Positions 8,686 through 17,582 of a stretch of DNA of 35,235 nucleotides are shown here, one piece after another. The DNA lies in the NCBI GenBank assembly GCA_009842325.1, contig VYFQ01000033.1, positions 67,630-102,864 on the forward strand, written 5' to 3'. Position 1 is the first letter of the stretch. Each line of letters opens with the position of its first letter. The position numbers and the translations under genes are program-made. Source of the DNA: Acidimicrobiaceae bacterium (GTDB taxonomy: Bacteria > Actinomycetota > Acidimicrobiia > Acidimicrobiales > Aldehydirespiratoraceae). The notes under the pieces were generated by a model, which saw only the letters and a program-made list of their open reading frames with translations, made no database searches and was not told where the DNA came from.

Positions 8686-9934
8686 GCAGGCGGGTTCGCA
8701 ACAGGTTGAGAGCGGTGATGGTCGAGAGCTGACGGACCATGGTCCGGGCCATGTTGAAGCGCACCTTGACCGCCTCGCCATCGCCGTCGAGATGCAGGCC
8801 GATCCAGACCGTGCCAGGCTCCGCGCCCTCGTGGCTCTCGGGGCCGGCCGCACCGGTTGTGGCCAAGCCCACGTTGGCGCCCAGCACCCGGCAGGCGCCG
8901 GCCGCCATAGCCAGCGCCATCTCCTCGCTCACGGCGGCGACATCAGGCGCACCCAGCACGCCCGTCTTGAGCACACGGTCGTAGGGCACAACCGCCCCCT
9001 TCAGCACGTCGCTCGCGCCGGGCACCTCGGTCAGGCGCGCGGCGATCAGTCCTCCGGTCACCGACTCTGCCAGTCCCAGGGTGAGACCCCGCGACCGCAT
9101 CAGGGCCAGTACCACCGACTCCATGGTGTCGTCGTCGGTGCCGAAGATCGCGTCGCCGATAACCGCCCGGGCTCTTGATTCCACGCCGGACAGCACGCTC
9201 AGAGCGGTCTCGTCGTCGGCCGCCTTGGCGGTGATGCGGACCTTCAGACCTTCCATGCCGCTGGCCAGGAAGGCGATGGTGGCCTCGCCGGTGGAGTCGA
9301 GGCGGCGCATCTCCGGCTCAAGCAGCTCTGCCAGGCCCGACTCGGAATGGCCCCAAGTGCGCAGGATCCGGCTCCGGATCACGTGCCGCTCGCCGGCGCG
9401 GGCCTGCAGGTCGGGCAGCACGCATTCGCTGACCATCTTCTGCATCTCCCAGGGAACCCCCGGAACGGCGTAGATCACCTTTTCGCCGCCGGATCCCGTC
9501 GGGCCTCGCCTCACCGGGCAGATCAGCCCGGGCGCCGTGCCGGGCTGCACATCCATCACCCGGGCTCCTGTCGGCACGTCGGCCTGCTGGAGGTTGTTGG
9601 CCGGCATCTGGCGGTCCCGGCGGTAGAACATGGCCCGGATCCGCTCGACCACCGCCTCGTCGCGACGTAACCCGACGCCCATGACAGCCGCGATCGCGTC
9701 GCGGGTGATGTCGTCGGGGGTGGGGCCGAGGCCCCCGCACACGATCACCGCTTCGCTGCGATCGAGCGCCTGCTCGAGCGCGGCGGTCATCCGGCCGAGG
9801 TTGTCGCCGACCTTGGTCTGGAAGTGGCTATCGATGCCCGCCAGCGCGAGCTGCTCCCCGATCCACGACGAGTTGGTGTCGACGATCTGTCCGAGCAGCA
9901 ACTCGGTGCCCACGGCCACCACCTCGCACCTCAC
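8669..9934 (-). CDS. cinA: CinA-family protein
   Basis: The 421-residue product has the N-terminal molybdopterin-binding-like domain (EVVAVGTELLLGQIVDTNS at the start, GGLGPTPDDITRDA near 68-81, YAVPGVPWEMQ near 155-165) and the C-terminal CinA amidase domain (LAESVTGGLIAARLT near 287-301, TTGAAGP near 360-366). In other bacteria the C-terminal domain is NMN/pyridine-nucleotide deamidase, while the N-terminal domain can be an ADP-ribose pyrophosphatase; the gene is often linked to recA and competence. The GTG at 9934 follows AGGAG, 7 bp after the pgsA stop, so the two are likely cotranscribed. Confidence 0.95.
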   Translation of the reverse strand: MRCEVVAVGTELLLGQIVDTNSSWIGEQLALAGIDSHFQTKVGDNLGRMTAALEQALDRSEAVIVCGGLGPTPDDITRDAIAAVMGVGLRRDEAVVERIRAMFYRRDRQMPANNLQQADVPTGARVMDVQPGTAPGLICPVRRGPTGSGGEKVIYAVPGVPWEMQKMVSECVLPDLQARAGERHVIRSRILRTWGHSESGLAELLEPEMRRLDSTGEATIAFLASGMEGLKVRITAKAADDETALSVLSGVESRARAVIGDAIFGTDDDTMESVVLALMRSRGLTLGLAESVTGGLIAARLTEVPGASDVLKGAVVPYDRVLKTGVLGAPDVAAVSEEMALAMAAGACRVLGANVGLATTGAAGPESHEGAEPGTVWIGLHLDGDGEAVKVRFNMARTMVRQLSTITALNLLRTRLLNRDG

Positions 9935-9941
9935 GGCGGAG

Positions 9942-10559
9942 TCACTCCTGGTTGTTCGAGCGGGACCGGGCCCGCGCCGAGCGGCTGTCGAGCATGTACT
10001 GCATCCCGGTGACCACCGTGAACGCCACCGCCACCCACAGCGCGATCGCCAGTACCAAATCCGCGTCCTCCAGGGTCGGCATGATCGCCATCGCCAGTGC
10101 CAACGCCTGCACGGAGGTCTTGTACTTGGCGGAGCGCCGGGCCGGGATGGACACGCCCTCGCCGGCCCATCGGGCCCTCCACGCGGTTATGCCGAGCTCG
10201 CGGAAGGCCATGATCGTCACCGGCACCCACCAGTACCGCTCCACAGCCACCAGGCAGAAGGCCGCTCCGAGCACCACGACCTTGTCGGCCAGCGGGTCTA
10301 GGAAGGCGCCGCTGCGGCTGGTGACGTTGGCCCGGCGGGCCACCCGCCCGTCGAAGAAGTCGGTGCCGGCCATGGCGACACCGAGGCCGAAAGCAGCCCA
10401 CGACGCCCCCCGGCTCTGCTCGGCCTGGAGGATCAGCAGGAACAGCACCGGTGCGAACAGCAGACGGGCGAGCGTCAGCAGATTGGCGGGGTGAAGCAGG
10501 CTGGCCTGCGCGGGCGCCTCCGCGCCGCCCGGCGCGCTCACGCCGCCCGAGGCGTTCAC
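9942..10559 (-). CDS. pgsA: CDP-diacylglycerol-glycerol-3-phosphate phosphatidyltransferase
   Basis: Membrane enzyme of phosphatidylglycerol synthesis (CDP-alcohol phosphatidyltransferase family). The full signature DG-x2-AR-x8-G-x3-D-x3-D is present (DGRVARRANVTSRSG, then AFLDPLAD). Several hydrophobic segments are visible (about 24-45, 50-62, 95-125, 160-190). The product is 205 residues. The GTG start (10559-10557) overlaps the rimO stop as GTGA, implying translational coupling. The frame extends further upstream inside rimO, but that part is a shadow. Family members can use other alcohols (glycerol phosphate or inositol phosphate); the position between rimO and cinA favours PgsA. Confidence 0.93.
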   Translation of the reverse strand: MNASGGVSAPGGAEAPAQASLLHPANLLTLARLLFAPVLFLLILQAEQSRGASWAAFGLGVAMAGTDFFDGRVARRANVTSRSGAFLDPLADKVVVLGAAFCLVAVERYWWVPVTIMAFRELGITAWRARWAGEGVSIPARRSAKYKTSVQALALAMAIMPTLEDADLVLAIALWVAVAFTVVTGMQYMLDSRSARARSRSNNQE

Positions 10560-11848
10560 GCCGCCTCCAGATCGCAGCCGGTTGCGGCGGTGACGGTCAC
10601 CTTCGCGAAGGTACCCGCGGCCAGGCCGGCCGGCACGTGGACGACGCCGTCGATCTCCGGGGCCTCGCGGTGAGTCCGGCCAGCACCCGGCTCGTCCACG
10701 AGCACCTCCACCAGCCGGCCGACCAGCAGGTCGCGGCGCCGGGCCGTGATGGCGTCCTGCAGTTCGCTGAGCTCGGCCAACCGCTCGGAGACGAGGCCCC
10801 CGTCCACCTTGTTGTCCAGACCGGCCGAGTAGGTGCCGTCCTCCTCGGAGTAGGCGAAGAACCCACACCAGTCGAGCTGGGCCTCCTCCACGAAGCGCAG
10901 CAGCCGGTCGTGGTCCTCCTCGGTCTCGGTCGGGTAGCCGACAATGAAGTTCGACCGGAAGGCCGCCTCCGGCTCGCGCCGGCGGATCGCCTCGATCCGG
11001 GCCAGGAACCGCTGGCCGTCGCCCCACCGGCGCATGCGGCGCAGCAGGGGCGCCGAGACGTGCTGGAGCGACAGGTCGAAGTAGGGGACGCCGGTGGCGC
11101 AGATCGCGTCTATCAGGGTGTCGTTGAGGTCCGACGGGTACAGGTACAGCAGGCGGGTGCGAGCGGCGCGCTCCGACACGGCCTCCACCAGCGGCACGAT
11201 GCGGCGCTCACCGGAGCCCTGGTCCCGGCCGTAGGAGGCGAGGTCCTGAGCCACCAGCACGATCTCGACCGCGTCGAGCTGCTCGACCTCCGCCAGGATC
11301 TGCTCGGGGGTGCGGCTTCGCTGGGGACCGCGGAAACTGGGGATGGCGCAGAAACCGCAGGCGCGGTCACATCCCTCCGCGATCTTCACGTACGCCCACG
11401 GGCGGGCTGAGGGCGGCCGGGGCAGGTTCAACAGATCGAACGCCGGAACCGGGCGAGCCATCCGCCGGCCCAGCTCCACCGGCACGCCGGCGGGCTCGGG
11501 CGGCGCCGAGGACCCGGCCGCCAGCTCCATCCCGAATCCGGCTATGCGGTCGGCCTCCGGCAAGGCCTCGGCCAACTCGGCCCCGTAACGCTCCGCGAGG
11601 CAGCCGGTGACCACCAGCGAGGCGCCGGGCGCCTTGGTCTCCGAGAGGGCCAGGATCGTGTCGATCGATTCCTGGCGAGCCTCCTCCACGAAGGCACAGG
11701 TGTTGACGACCACCATGTCGGCTTCGGACGTGTCGCCAGCCGGCGACAGGCCGTCGGCGACCAGCAATCCGGTGAGCTTGTCGGAATCGACCTGGTTCTT
11801 GGGGCACCCCAAGGTGTGCACGACGAAGGATCTGGGCCTGCCGGACAT
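10556..11848 (-). CDS. rimO: Ribosomal protein S12 methylthiotransferase RimO
   Basis: Radical-SAM enzyme that methylthiolates the conserved aspartate of ribosomal protein S12. The 430-residue product starts MSGRPRSFVVHTLGCPKNQVDS, giving the N-terminal MTTase cluster cysteine. Further cysteines are in VVNTCAF and VVTGCLAERYG. The radical-SAM motif is CDRACGFC (CxxxCxxC), and a TRAM domain closes the chain (about 365-430). RimO rather than MiaB is suggested by GCPKNQVDSDKL and IPSFRGPQRSR. The ATG 11848 lies 16 bp after the capA-like stop without a clear ribosome binding site, so it may depend on coupling; the open frame upstream to 12070 lies inside capA. Confidence 0.96.
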   Translation of the reverse strand: MSGRPRSFVVHTLGCPKNQVDSDKLTGLLVADGLSPAGDTSEADMVVVNTCAFVEEARQESIDTILALSETKAPGASLVVTGCLAERYGAELAEALPEADRIAGFGMELAAGSSAPPEPAGVPVELGRRMARPVPAFDLLNLPRPPSARPWAYVKIAEGCDRACGFCAIPSFRGPQRSRTPEQILAEVEQLDAVEIVLVAQDLASYGRDQGSGERRIVPLVEAVSERAARTRLLYLYPSDLNDTLIDAICATGVPYFDLSLQHVSAPLLRRMRRWGDGQRFLARIEAIRRREPEAAFRSNFIVGYPTETEEDHDRLLRFVEEAQLDWCGFFAYSEEDGTYSAGLDNKVDGGLVSERLAELSELQDAITARRRDLLVGRLVEVLVDEPGAGRTHREAPEIDGVVHVPAGLAAGTFAKVTVTAATGCDLEAA

Positions 11849-11864
11849 AGAAGGTGTTACCAAC

Positions 11865-13019
11865 CTAGAACCCCGCGGTGCCGGTAGGCGCGGGCAGCGA
11901 GGTCGTTGTGGAGGTCGGCGGAGGCCTGTGGGGACCGCAATCGCCCTCGTCGATGATGTCGCTGATGCGGTCGACGCGAGGGCCGGAGTCGGCCGGAACG
12001 GGCACGCCGTCGCCGTCGAGCAGGTGGGGATGGAACGTCCAGCCGACAACCCGATCACCTTCGAAGTCAACTTGCAGGACGCCCGTCTCCCCGCTCATGT
12101 GCTGGCGGGGCTCCCAGATGAAATTCCCCAGCGAGAAGGCCACCAGCTTCTCACCGGTGAACACCACAGGCTGCAGCACATGGGGATGGTGGCCGATGAC
12201 CGCGTCGGCGCCCGCGTCGAGGAGCTGCCGGGCGAGCGAACGCTGGGCATCGTCCGGGCAGGGGTCGCGCTCGATGCCCCAGTGGACTATGGCGACCACT
12301 GCATCGGCTGCTGCCCCCGCGGCCCGAACGGTGTCGAGCACGCGAGCCAGATCGGGCGGGTGCGCCGACGCGACGCCCGGCGTGGAGGAACCGGCCGCGA
12401 AATTGGAGGGAACGATGAGGGAGGCTCCTACGAAGGCCACGTTCACTCCGCCGCCGGTCGTCAGGATCCGGTAGCGGTAGGCCTCGTCGATGTTGCGGCC
12501 TGCGCCGATGGTGGCCACTCCGGCGCCCTCCAGCAGGTCGATGGTGTCGGCCAAAGCGTCGCCGCCGTAGTCCATGGCGTGGTTGTTGGCCAGGTTGGCT
12601 ACCCGTACGCCTCCGGCCGCTATCCGCCTGGCCGCTGATGGCGGAGCGCGGAACACGTACGTCTTGTCGTGGGGTGTGCCCCGGTCGCTGATCGCCATCT
12701 CCACGTTCACCACCGAGAGGTCCGATGAGCCCAGGGGGGGCTCGATGAACTCGAAGGGGTCCAAGCCCAACCGCTCGGACCGTTCCATCAGGACATCACC
12801 GCCGGCCAGCAGCGTCCAGGCTCGCGTGGACTCGGTGGTGGTGGTGCTCTGGACGGTGGTGATCGGTGTCGTCGTCGGCACCGGCGCGGTGGTCTCCGGA
12901 GGCAGTGTCGGCGCCGCCCCCGTCGACGACCGCACCCTTGGGCTCTCGGTGCATGCCGACGCCAACAGCGCGGCCGCTAGGAGTGCGCCGCTCCAAGCCA
13001 CGACAGTCCTCGATCGCAC
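11865..13019 (-). CDS. CapA-family lipoprotein (PGA_cap metallophosphatase fold)
   Basis: The 384-residue product is an exported lipoprotein (hydrophobic stretch ending LLASAC, Cys23) followed by a Thr/Pro-rich linker to about residue 65. The rest is a calcineurin-like PGA_cap domain: LLAGGDVLMER, VVNVEMAISDRG, ANLANNHAMDYG, IVHWGIE, IGHHPHVLQP, FSLGNFIWEP. CapA proteins act at the cell surface in poly-gamma-glutamate capsule formation; related proteins may be phosphatases. No capB/capC is nearby, so capsule synthesis is not implied. The GTG at 13019 abuts the stop of the upstream cyclase gene (TAG then GTG). Confidence 0.9.
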   Translation of the reverse strand: MRSRTVVAWSGALLAAALLASACTESPRVRSSTGAAPTLPPETTAPVPTTTPITTVQSTTTTESTRAWTLLAGGDVLMERSERLGLDPFEFIEPPLGSSDLSVVNVEMAISDRGTPHDKTYVFRAPPSAARRIAAGGVRVANLANNHAMDYGGDALADTIDLLEGAGVATIGAGRNIDEAYRYRILTTGGGVNVAFVGASLIVPSNFAAGSSTPGVASAHPPDLARVLDTVRAAGAAADAVVAIVHWGIERDPCPDDAQRSLARQLLDAGADAVIGHHPHVLQPVVFTGEKLVAFSLGNFIWEPRQHMSGETGVLQVDFEGDRVVGWTFHPHLLDGDGVPVPADSGPRVDRISDIIDEGDCGPHRPPPTSTTTSLPAPTGTAGF

Positions 13020-14042
13020 CTACGAAACCTCCACAACGCGAACCCTGTACAGCCGGGGCCAGAGCTTGCCGGTCATCCACAGGGTGGCAGTTTTCTCGTC
13101 CACCGCAACCCCGTTGAGCACATCAATCCGGCTCCCAGCCGAGGCCTGGGACGCATCGTCCACGAGGGGGCCGGCGTCGATGGTGGCCACCACCTGTCCG
13201 CTGTCCGGATCGATCACCAAGAGGTGGTCGGTCTGCCACACGTTGGCGATCACCATGCTCTCAACGCACTCCAGCTCGTTCAGGTTGTCGAGCCGACCGT
13301 CGTAGCCGGACGCAGTCGCGGTCACGGTGCCCAATAGTTCGAAGGTATCGAGATCACGGCGGGCCAGCCGGTCGGAGCCGTCCGTCATGATCAGCTCGCC
13401 GCCCATCTCGCAGAGGCCCCAGCCCTCCCCCTCGTAGCTGTGATCCCGCACGGGCTCGAGGGTGGCGCGGTCGTACACGAGAGCGGTGCCGCTCTGCCAG
13501 GTGAGCTGGACGATCTCGTCGCCGGTGACGGTGAGGCCCTCGCCGAAGAACTCCGCCGGCAAGTCGACCCGGGCAGTGACCTCACCGGTCGCCGGGTTCA
13601 CAGCCCGGAGCGACGACTGCCCCCACAGTCCGGTGCTCTCGTACATGATGCCGTCGGCGACTTCGAGCCCCTGAGTGAAGGCCTCCGGATCGTGCGGGAA
13701 CCACTCGATGATCTCAACGGCCCAACGAGCCACCTCGTCGCCGCCGCCCGCCAGCGGGAACACCGACGCCTCGGTTCGCTGGTCGACCCGATCCGTTGTA
13801 GGGGGAGCCGGTGCAGTCGTAGCGGGGGCGGGCGCCGTTGTAGGGGGAGCCGGCGGGGCCGTTGTGGCGGGAGCGAGCGCGGTTGAGGGGGGAGCCGGCG
13901 CCGTTGTGGCGGGAGCGAGCGCGGTTGTAGAGGAAACTGGTGCCGATGAAGAAGGCGGCTGTGGACCCGGCGCGCAGCCTGCCACTATGACCCCCGCGCA
14001 CACCAGAGCGCGCAGCAGGGAGCCGGGCCGCGTCACCGTCAC
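13020..14042 (-). CDS. Glutaminyl-peptide cyclotransferase-like lipoprotein
   Basis: Converts N-terminal glutamine to pyroglutamate in the plant/bacterial-type glutamine cyclotransferase family, a five-bladed beta-propeller. Motifs are FPHDPEAFTQGLEV, YESTGLWGQSSLR, FFGEGLTV, LVYDR, GEGWGLCEMGGELIMTDGSDRL, LNELECV, ANVWQTDHLLVIDP and VLNGVAVDEKTATLWMTGKLWPRLYRV. The signal ends IVAGC (Cys23), then comes an Ala/Pro/Thr repeat linker to about 85, so it is tethered outside the membrane. The GTG at 14042 overlaps the exchanger stop as GTGA; a second GTG at 14036 would also work. Which proteins it modifies is unknown. Confidence 0.92.
   Translation of the reverse strand: MTVTRPGSLLRALVCAGVIVAGCAPGPQPPSSSAPVSSTTALAPATTAPAPPSTALAPATTAPPAPPTTAPAPATTAPAPPTTDRVDQRTEASVFPLAGGGDEVARWAVEIIEWFPHDPEAFTQGLEVADGIMYESTGLWGQSSLRAVNPATGEVTARVDLPAEFFGEGLTVTGDEIVQLTWQSGTALVYDRATLEPVRDHSYEGEGWGLCEMGGELIMTDGSDRLARRDLDTFELLGTVTATASGYDGRLDNLNELECVESMVIANVWQTDHLLVIDPDSGQVVATIDAGPLVDDASQASAGSRIDVLNGVAVDEKTATLWMTGKLWPRLYRVRVVEVS
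13797..13935. repeat. Degenerate tandem repeat coding the Ala/Pro/Thr linker
   Basis: Near-repeats code APATTAPAPPTT-like units in the cyclase lipoprotein. The clearest is a 25-bp exact copy at 13861-13885 and 13903-13927, period 42 bp (14 codons). The period is a multiple of three, so copy-number change would alter linker length without shifting the frame. Confidence 0.8.
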
Positions 14043-14986
14043 CCGGCCAACAGCGCGATGCTCACCACCCACAGACCCAGCAGCACAACGCCGTCGATAC
14101 GGCTGACCTTGTGGCCGATGGCCATGGCCACCCAACTCACAACGCAGATCACCACCATCATCAACGAACCAAGGGTCTGCACGGTGACATCACCAACCGG
14201 TCCAGGCCCCACGAGACCGATCGCGCCGCCCACCGCCAGCGAATTGAACACGTTGCTGCCCAGCAGATTGCCGACTAGAAGCTCGGTCTCGCGCTGGCGG
14301 GCGGCGGCTACCGCGGTGACCAGCTCTGGTGCCGATGTGCCTACTGCGACCATCGTGTACCCGACGAAGCCGCCCGACAGGTTGAGCGCCTCGGCCACCC
14401 GCTCGGCTCCCTCGACCAGGATGTAGGCCGAGCCGGCGACCAGAGCGAGCGACACCACCGTGCGCAGCGTCTCGACCCCGAGAGCGGGAGGATGCTCGCC
14501 CACGATCTCGGAGAGGTCCTCCATGTCGGATGCACTCCCGCCGGTGCGGGCCCCAGTCAGCACCAGCACGAACCAAGCCACCAGCGCAGCCACCAGCACC
14601 AGCCCCTCGAGGCGACTGACGTCGCCCTGCACCAGCAGGGCGAACAGGACGACCGCAGCGACCGATACGGCCGCGTCCCGGCGCACCACGCTTGAACTCA
14701 CCGGGACAACGGCCACGAACGAGGCCGCGCCCAGCACGAGGGAGATGTTGGCCACGTTGGAGCCGACGATGTTGCCGACGCCGATGTCCAGCCGACCGTT
14801 GGCCGCGGCCAGCGTCGAAACCAGCATCTCCGGCGCGCTGGTGCCGAACCCCACCACGATGGCTCCCACCACGAGGGGGGCCATCCTCAGCACGACCGCC
14901 AGCCGGGCGGCCCCCCTCACGAACTGGTCGGCCGCCAGCGACAGCACCACCAGCCCGACGACGGACAGAACGAGGCCGAGCAGCAT
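14039..14986 (-). CDS. Na+/Ca2+ exchanger (CaCA superfamily)
   Basis: Integral membrane cation/calcium antiporter. The 315-residue product has about ten hydrophobic segments and the two inverted alpha-repeats that form the ion site: VVGFGTSAPEMLVS with GNIVGSNVANI in the first half, and VAVGTSAPELVTAV with GNLLGSNVFNS in the second. The glutamates in the two GTSAPE motifs are the expected ion ligands. An acidic loop (about 155-170) separates the halves. This is the YrbG-type bacterial layout. It lies between ftsK and the cyclase lipoprotein gene, with which it overlaps by 4 bp. Confidence 0.95.
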   Translation of the reverse strand: MLLGLVLSVVGLVVLSLAADQFVRGAARLAVVLRMAPLVVGAIVVGFGTSAPEMLVSTLAAANGRLDIGVGNIVGSNVANISLVLGAASFVAVVPVSSSVVRRDAAVSVAAVVLFALLVQGDVSRLEGLVLVAALVAWFVLVLTGARTGGSASDMEDLSEIVGEHPPALGVETLRTVVSLALVAGSAYILVEGAERVAEALNLSGGFVGYTMVAVGTSAPELVTAVAAARQRETELLVGNLLGSNVFNSLAVGGAIGLVGPGPVGDVTVQTLGSLMMVVICVVSWVAMAIGHKVSRIDGVVLLGLWVVSIALLAG

Positions 14987-15037
14987 CTACAGCGACCGCA
15001 CAACCCGGCGGCCGGTCATATCAGCGAGTCTGCCATA

Positions 15038-17530
15038 TCAGAGGGTCTGCCTGCTCTCGAGTTCCTCGGCAGTGATGAGAACCTCACGGGCCTTCGAGCC
15101 GGTGGACGGGCCGACGACACCTCGCTGCTCGAGCAGGTCCATGATCCGCCCTGCCCTGGCGAACCCCACTCGCAGCCGGCGCTGGAGCATCGATGTGGAG
15201 CCGAGTTGCGTCTCGACCACCAGCGCCATGGCCGCCTCCAGCAGCTCGTCCCCGTCATCGGACTCGAGGGGCGGTGGCGCGTCTGTGATGCTCGTGGGCA
15301 TGATCGGAGCCCCCCCGAGGTCGGGCGCCGCCCGCTGGGGACCGACCGCGCCGCCGGGCTCTCCGCCGGTCAGGTCCTCCGCAGTGACCGACGGATCGTC
15401 GTCGGAGTCGGGGGCTTGGTCGACCCAGTGGGACACCACGGAGCGCACCTCGTCCTCCGTGACCCAGCATCCCTGGATCCGGTGGGGTGTCGACGACGAG
15501 GGGCCGAGATAGAGCATGTCGCCCTGGCCGACCAGCCGCTCGGCGCCGGGCTGGTCGAGGATGACCCGCGAGTCGGTCAGGCTCGACACGGCGAACGCCA
15601 GCCGGGCCGGGATGTTGGCCTTGATCACGCCGGTGATGATGTTCACCGACGGCCGCTGCGTGGCTATCACCAGATGGATCCCGACCGCGCGGGCCATCTG
15701 AGCAATACGGGCGATCGACTCCTCGACATCGCGTGCGGCCACCATCATCAGGTCGGCGAGCTCGTCCACCACCACGAGCACGAACGGCAGGCGCTGGTAC
15801 CGCAGAGGCTCGCCGTCGGCGTCCCTTGCCCCAGCAGGGGGTTCAAGGGTGTCGGCGTCGACCGCTGCGTTGTAGCCGGCGATGTCGCGGAAGCTGGTCT
15901 CGTGGAGCAGGTCGTAGCGCCGCTCCATCTCCCGCACCGCCCAGCTCAGCGCATTGGCGGCCTTGCGGGGATCGGTGACCGGCGCGGTGAGCAGATGCGG
16001 GACGCGGTCGTACTGGCCCATCTCGACCCGCTTGGGGTCGACAAGGATCATGCGCACGTCTTCGGGTGTGGAGCGCATCAGCACCGACGTGATCAAGGAG
16101 TTGAGGCACGACGACTTCCCGGCGCCGGTGGCTCCCGCGATCAGAAGGTGCGGCGTGGTCGCCAGGTTCATCATGATGGCGTGCCCGTTGATGTCCCGGC
16201 CGATGGCCACCTCCAGGGGGTGATCGGCGCTGGCTGCCTCCCGAGAGCGCAGCACGTCGCCGAGGCGCACGATCTGGCGATCCAGGTTGGGGACCTCCAC
16301 GCCGATGGCCCGGCGGCCGGGTATGGGCGACAGGATGCGTACATCGGGCGAGGCCATGGCCAGGGCGATGTCCTTGCGCAGGCTCTCGAGCTTCGACACC
16401 CGCACGCCCTCGTCCAGTTCCAGCACGAAGCGGGTGACGGTAGGCCCCACCACGGGCTCCAGCAGAAGGGTGGGCACATCGAAGCGGGCCAGCGTGGCCT
16501 GCAAGAGCTGGCCCCGCTCGGCGACCTCGGCTTTGTCGATCTCCCGCGACGGGGTCGCCGCCAGAATGTCCATCTTCGGGAGCTTCCACTTGGACCCCTC
16601 GCCGCGGCGTTTGGAGCCCGCTGCCGGGCGCCTGGTTCTGGACGACGAAGCGGCGCTGTGACCGGGAGATGAGATCTCCCGGAACGGAGCCGGCCCCGGC
16701 ATCGCGGTGGAGGGCTCCGGTTCCGCCTCCGCCTCGCTCGGGGGCTCATCAGCGCCCGGCGATCCGGCATAGGGATGCGAGTCCGGAGGTGCGGGACCGG
16801 CTGGTCCCTCCTTGATGTCGCTGAACAGGTTCACGACCGCGGTGCGCAGCAGCCGCCACAGCGGGCTCAGCGCAGCGCCCAAAGCAGCCGACGCCGATCT
16901 CACTGTGAGCCCGGTGACGACGATGACGCCGACCAGTCCCACGAACACAAGCAGCAGCACCGAACCCCATGCAGCCGTCCAGGCATGCAGGAAGCCACCG
17001 ATGCCGACTCCCAGAGCACCGCCTGCGGCACCCAACTCGTCCACCCCGTCGCCCAGGCCGGGGCGGCCGCTGGCCAGATGTAGCAAGCCCGTCGAAGACA
17101 CCAGCAGCAGGACGCCGCCCAGAACCATCCTGACCGCGGAGTCGGACCGCTCGATCTGGGCGCGCCCGTCAGGCGGATCGCCCTCAGCGCGGTCGCCACC
17201 GTCGCCTGCACGGTGCACCGCGCCACCGCGACGCCCGCCCCAGAGTGCCGCGGCCCCCATCGCGGCCAGCCCGACGGGGAGGGCCATGCGCACCAGGCCG
17301 AAGCAGGCGGCGAGGGCGCTGTCCACGCCCTCGCCCAGCGGTCCGGCCGCTGAGAACCAGACGCTTCCGGCCACCAGGAGGCCGGCCACGACCGCGGCCA
17401 GACCCCAGATGTCCCGGCGATGGCGGCTCACCACCGAACCGACCGCGGCCGAGCCCCGGCGAGAGGCTCGCTTGCCCGCGGACGGCCCCTTCGCCCCTCG
17501 AGACTTGGAATCGGCTCCTTTGGTCGCCAT
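15038..17530 (-). CDS. ftsK: DNA translocase FtsK/SpoIIIE
   Basis: Septum-located ATP-driven pump that moves chromosomal DNA during division. The 830-residue product has a basic N-terminus, four membrane segments (about 41-62, 72-96, 131-152, 173-207), a Pro/Ala/Glu-rich linker to about 300, the motor with Walker A GATGAGKS at 466-473 and Walker B VLVVVDELADLM, the IATQRPSVNIITGVIKANIP segment, and a C-terminal winged-helix gamma domain (AMALVVETQLGSTSMLQRRLRVGFARAGRIMD) that reads KOPS-type polar sequences. The start is ATG 17530 without a clear ribosome binding site. It follows rnj by 52 bp. Confidence 0.97.
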   Translation of the reverse strand: MATKGADSKSRGAKGPSAGKRASRRGSAAVGSVVSRHRRDIWGLAAVVAGLLVAGSVWFSAAGPLGEGVDSALAACFGLVRMALPVGLAAMGAAALWGGRRGGAVHRAGDGGDRAEGDPPDGRAQIERSDSAVRMVLGGVLLLVSSTGLLHLASGRPGLGDGVDELGAAGGALGVGIGGFLHAWTAAWGSVLLLVFVGLVGVIVVTGLTVRSASAALGAALSPLWRLLRTAVVNLFSDIKEGPAGPAPPDSHPYAGSPGADEPPSEAEAEPEPSTAMPGPAPFREISSPGHSAASSSRTRRPAAGSKRRGEGSKWKLPKMDILAATPSREIDKAEVAERGQLLQATLARFDVPTLLLEPVVGPTVTRFVLELDEGVRVSKLESLRKDIALAMASPDVRILSPIPGRRAIGVEVPNLDRQIVRLGDVLRSREAASADHPLEVAIGRDINGHAIMMNLATTPHLLIAGATGAGKSSCLNSLITSVLMRSTPEDVRMILVDPKRVEMGQYDRVPHLLTAPVTDPRKAANALSWAVREMERRYDLLHETSFRDIAGYNAAVDADTLEPPAGARDADGEPLRYQRLPFVLVVVDELADLMMVAARDVEESIARIAQMARAVGIHLVIATQRPSVNIITGVIKANIPARLAFAVSSLTDSRVILDQPGAERLVGQGDMLYLGPSSSTPHRIQGCWVTEDEVRSVVSHWVDQAPDSDDDPSVTAEDLTGGEPGGAVGPQRAAPDLGGAPIMPTSITDAPPPLESDDGDELLEAAMALVVETQLGSTSMLQRRLRVGFARAGRIMDLLEQRGVVGPSTGSKAREVLITAEELESRQTL

Positions 17531-17582
17531 GAAGGGTGACGCTACCAGTAGCCCCCCGCAGCCTCGTGAACCCTCGACACTC

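Noticed and set aside
10560..11027. N-terminal extension of pgsA
   Set aside because: It lies inside rimO in another frame; the GTG overlapping the rimO stop gives a normal PgsA start.
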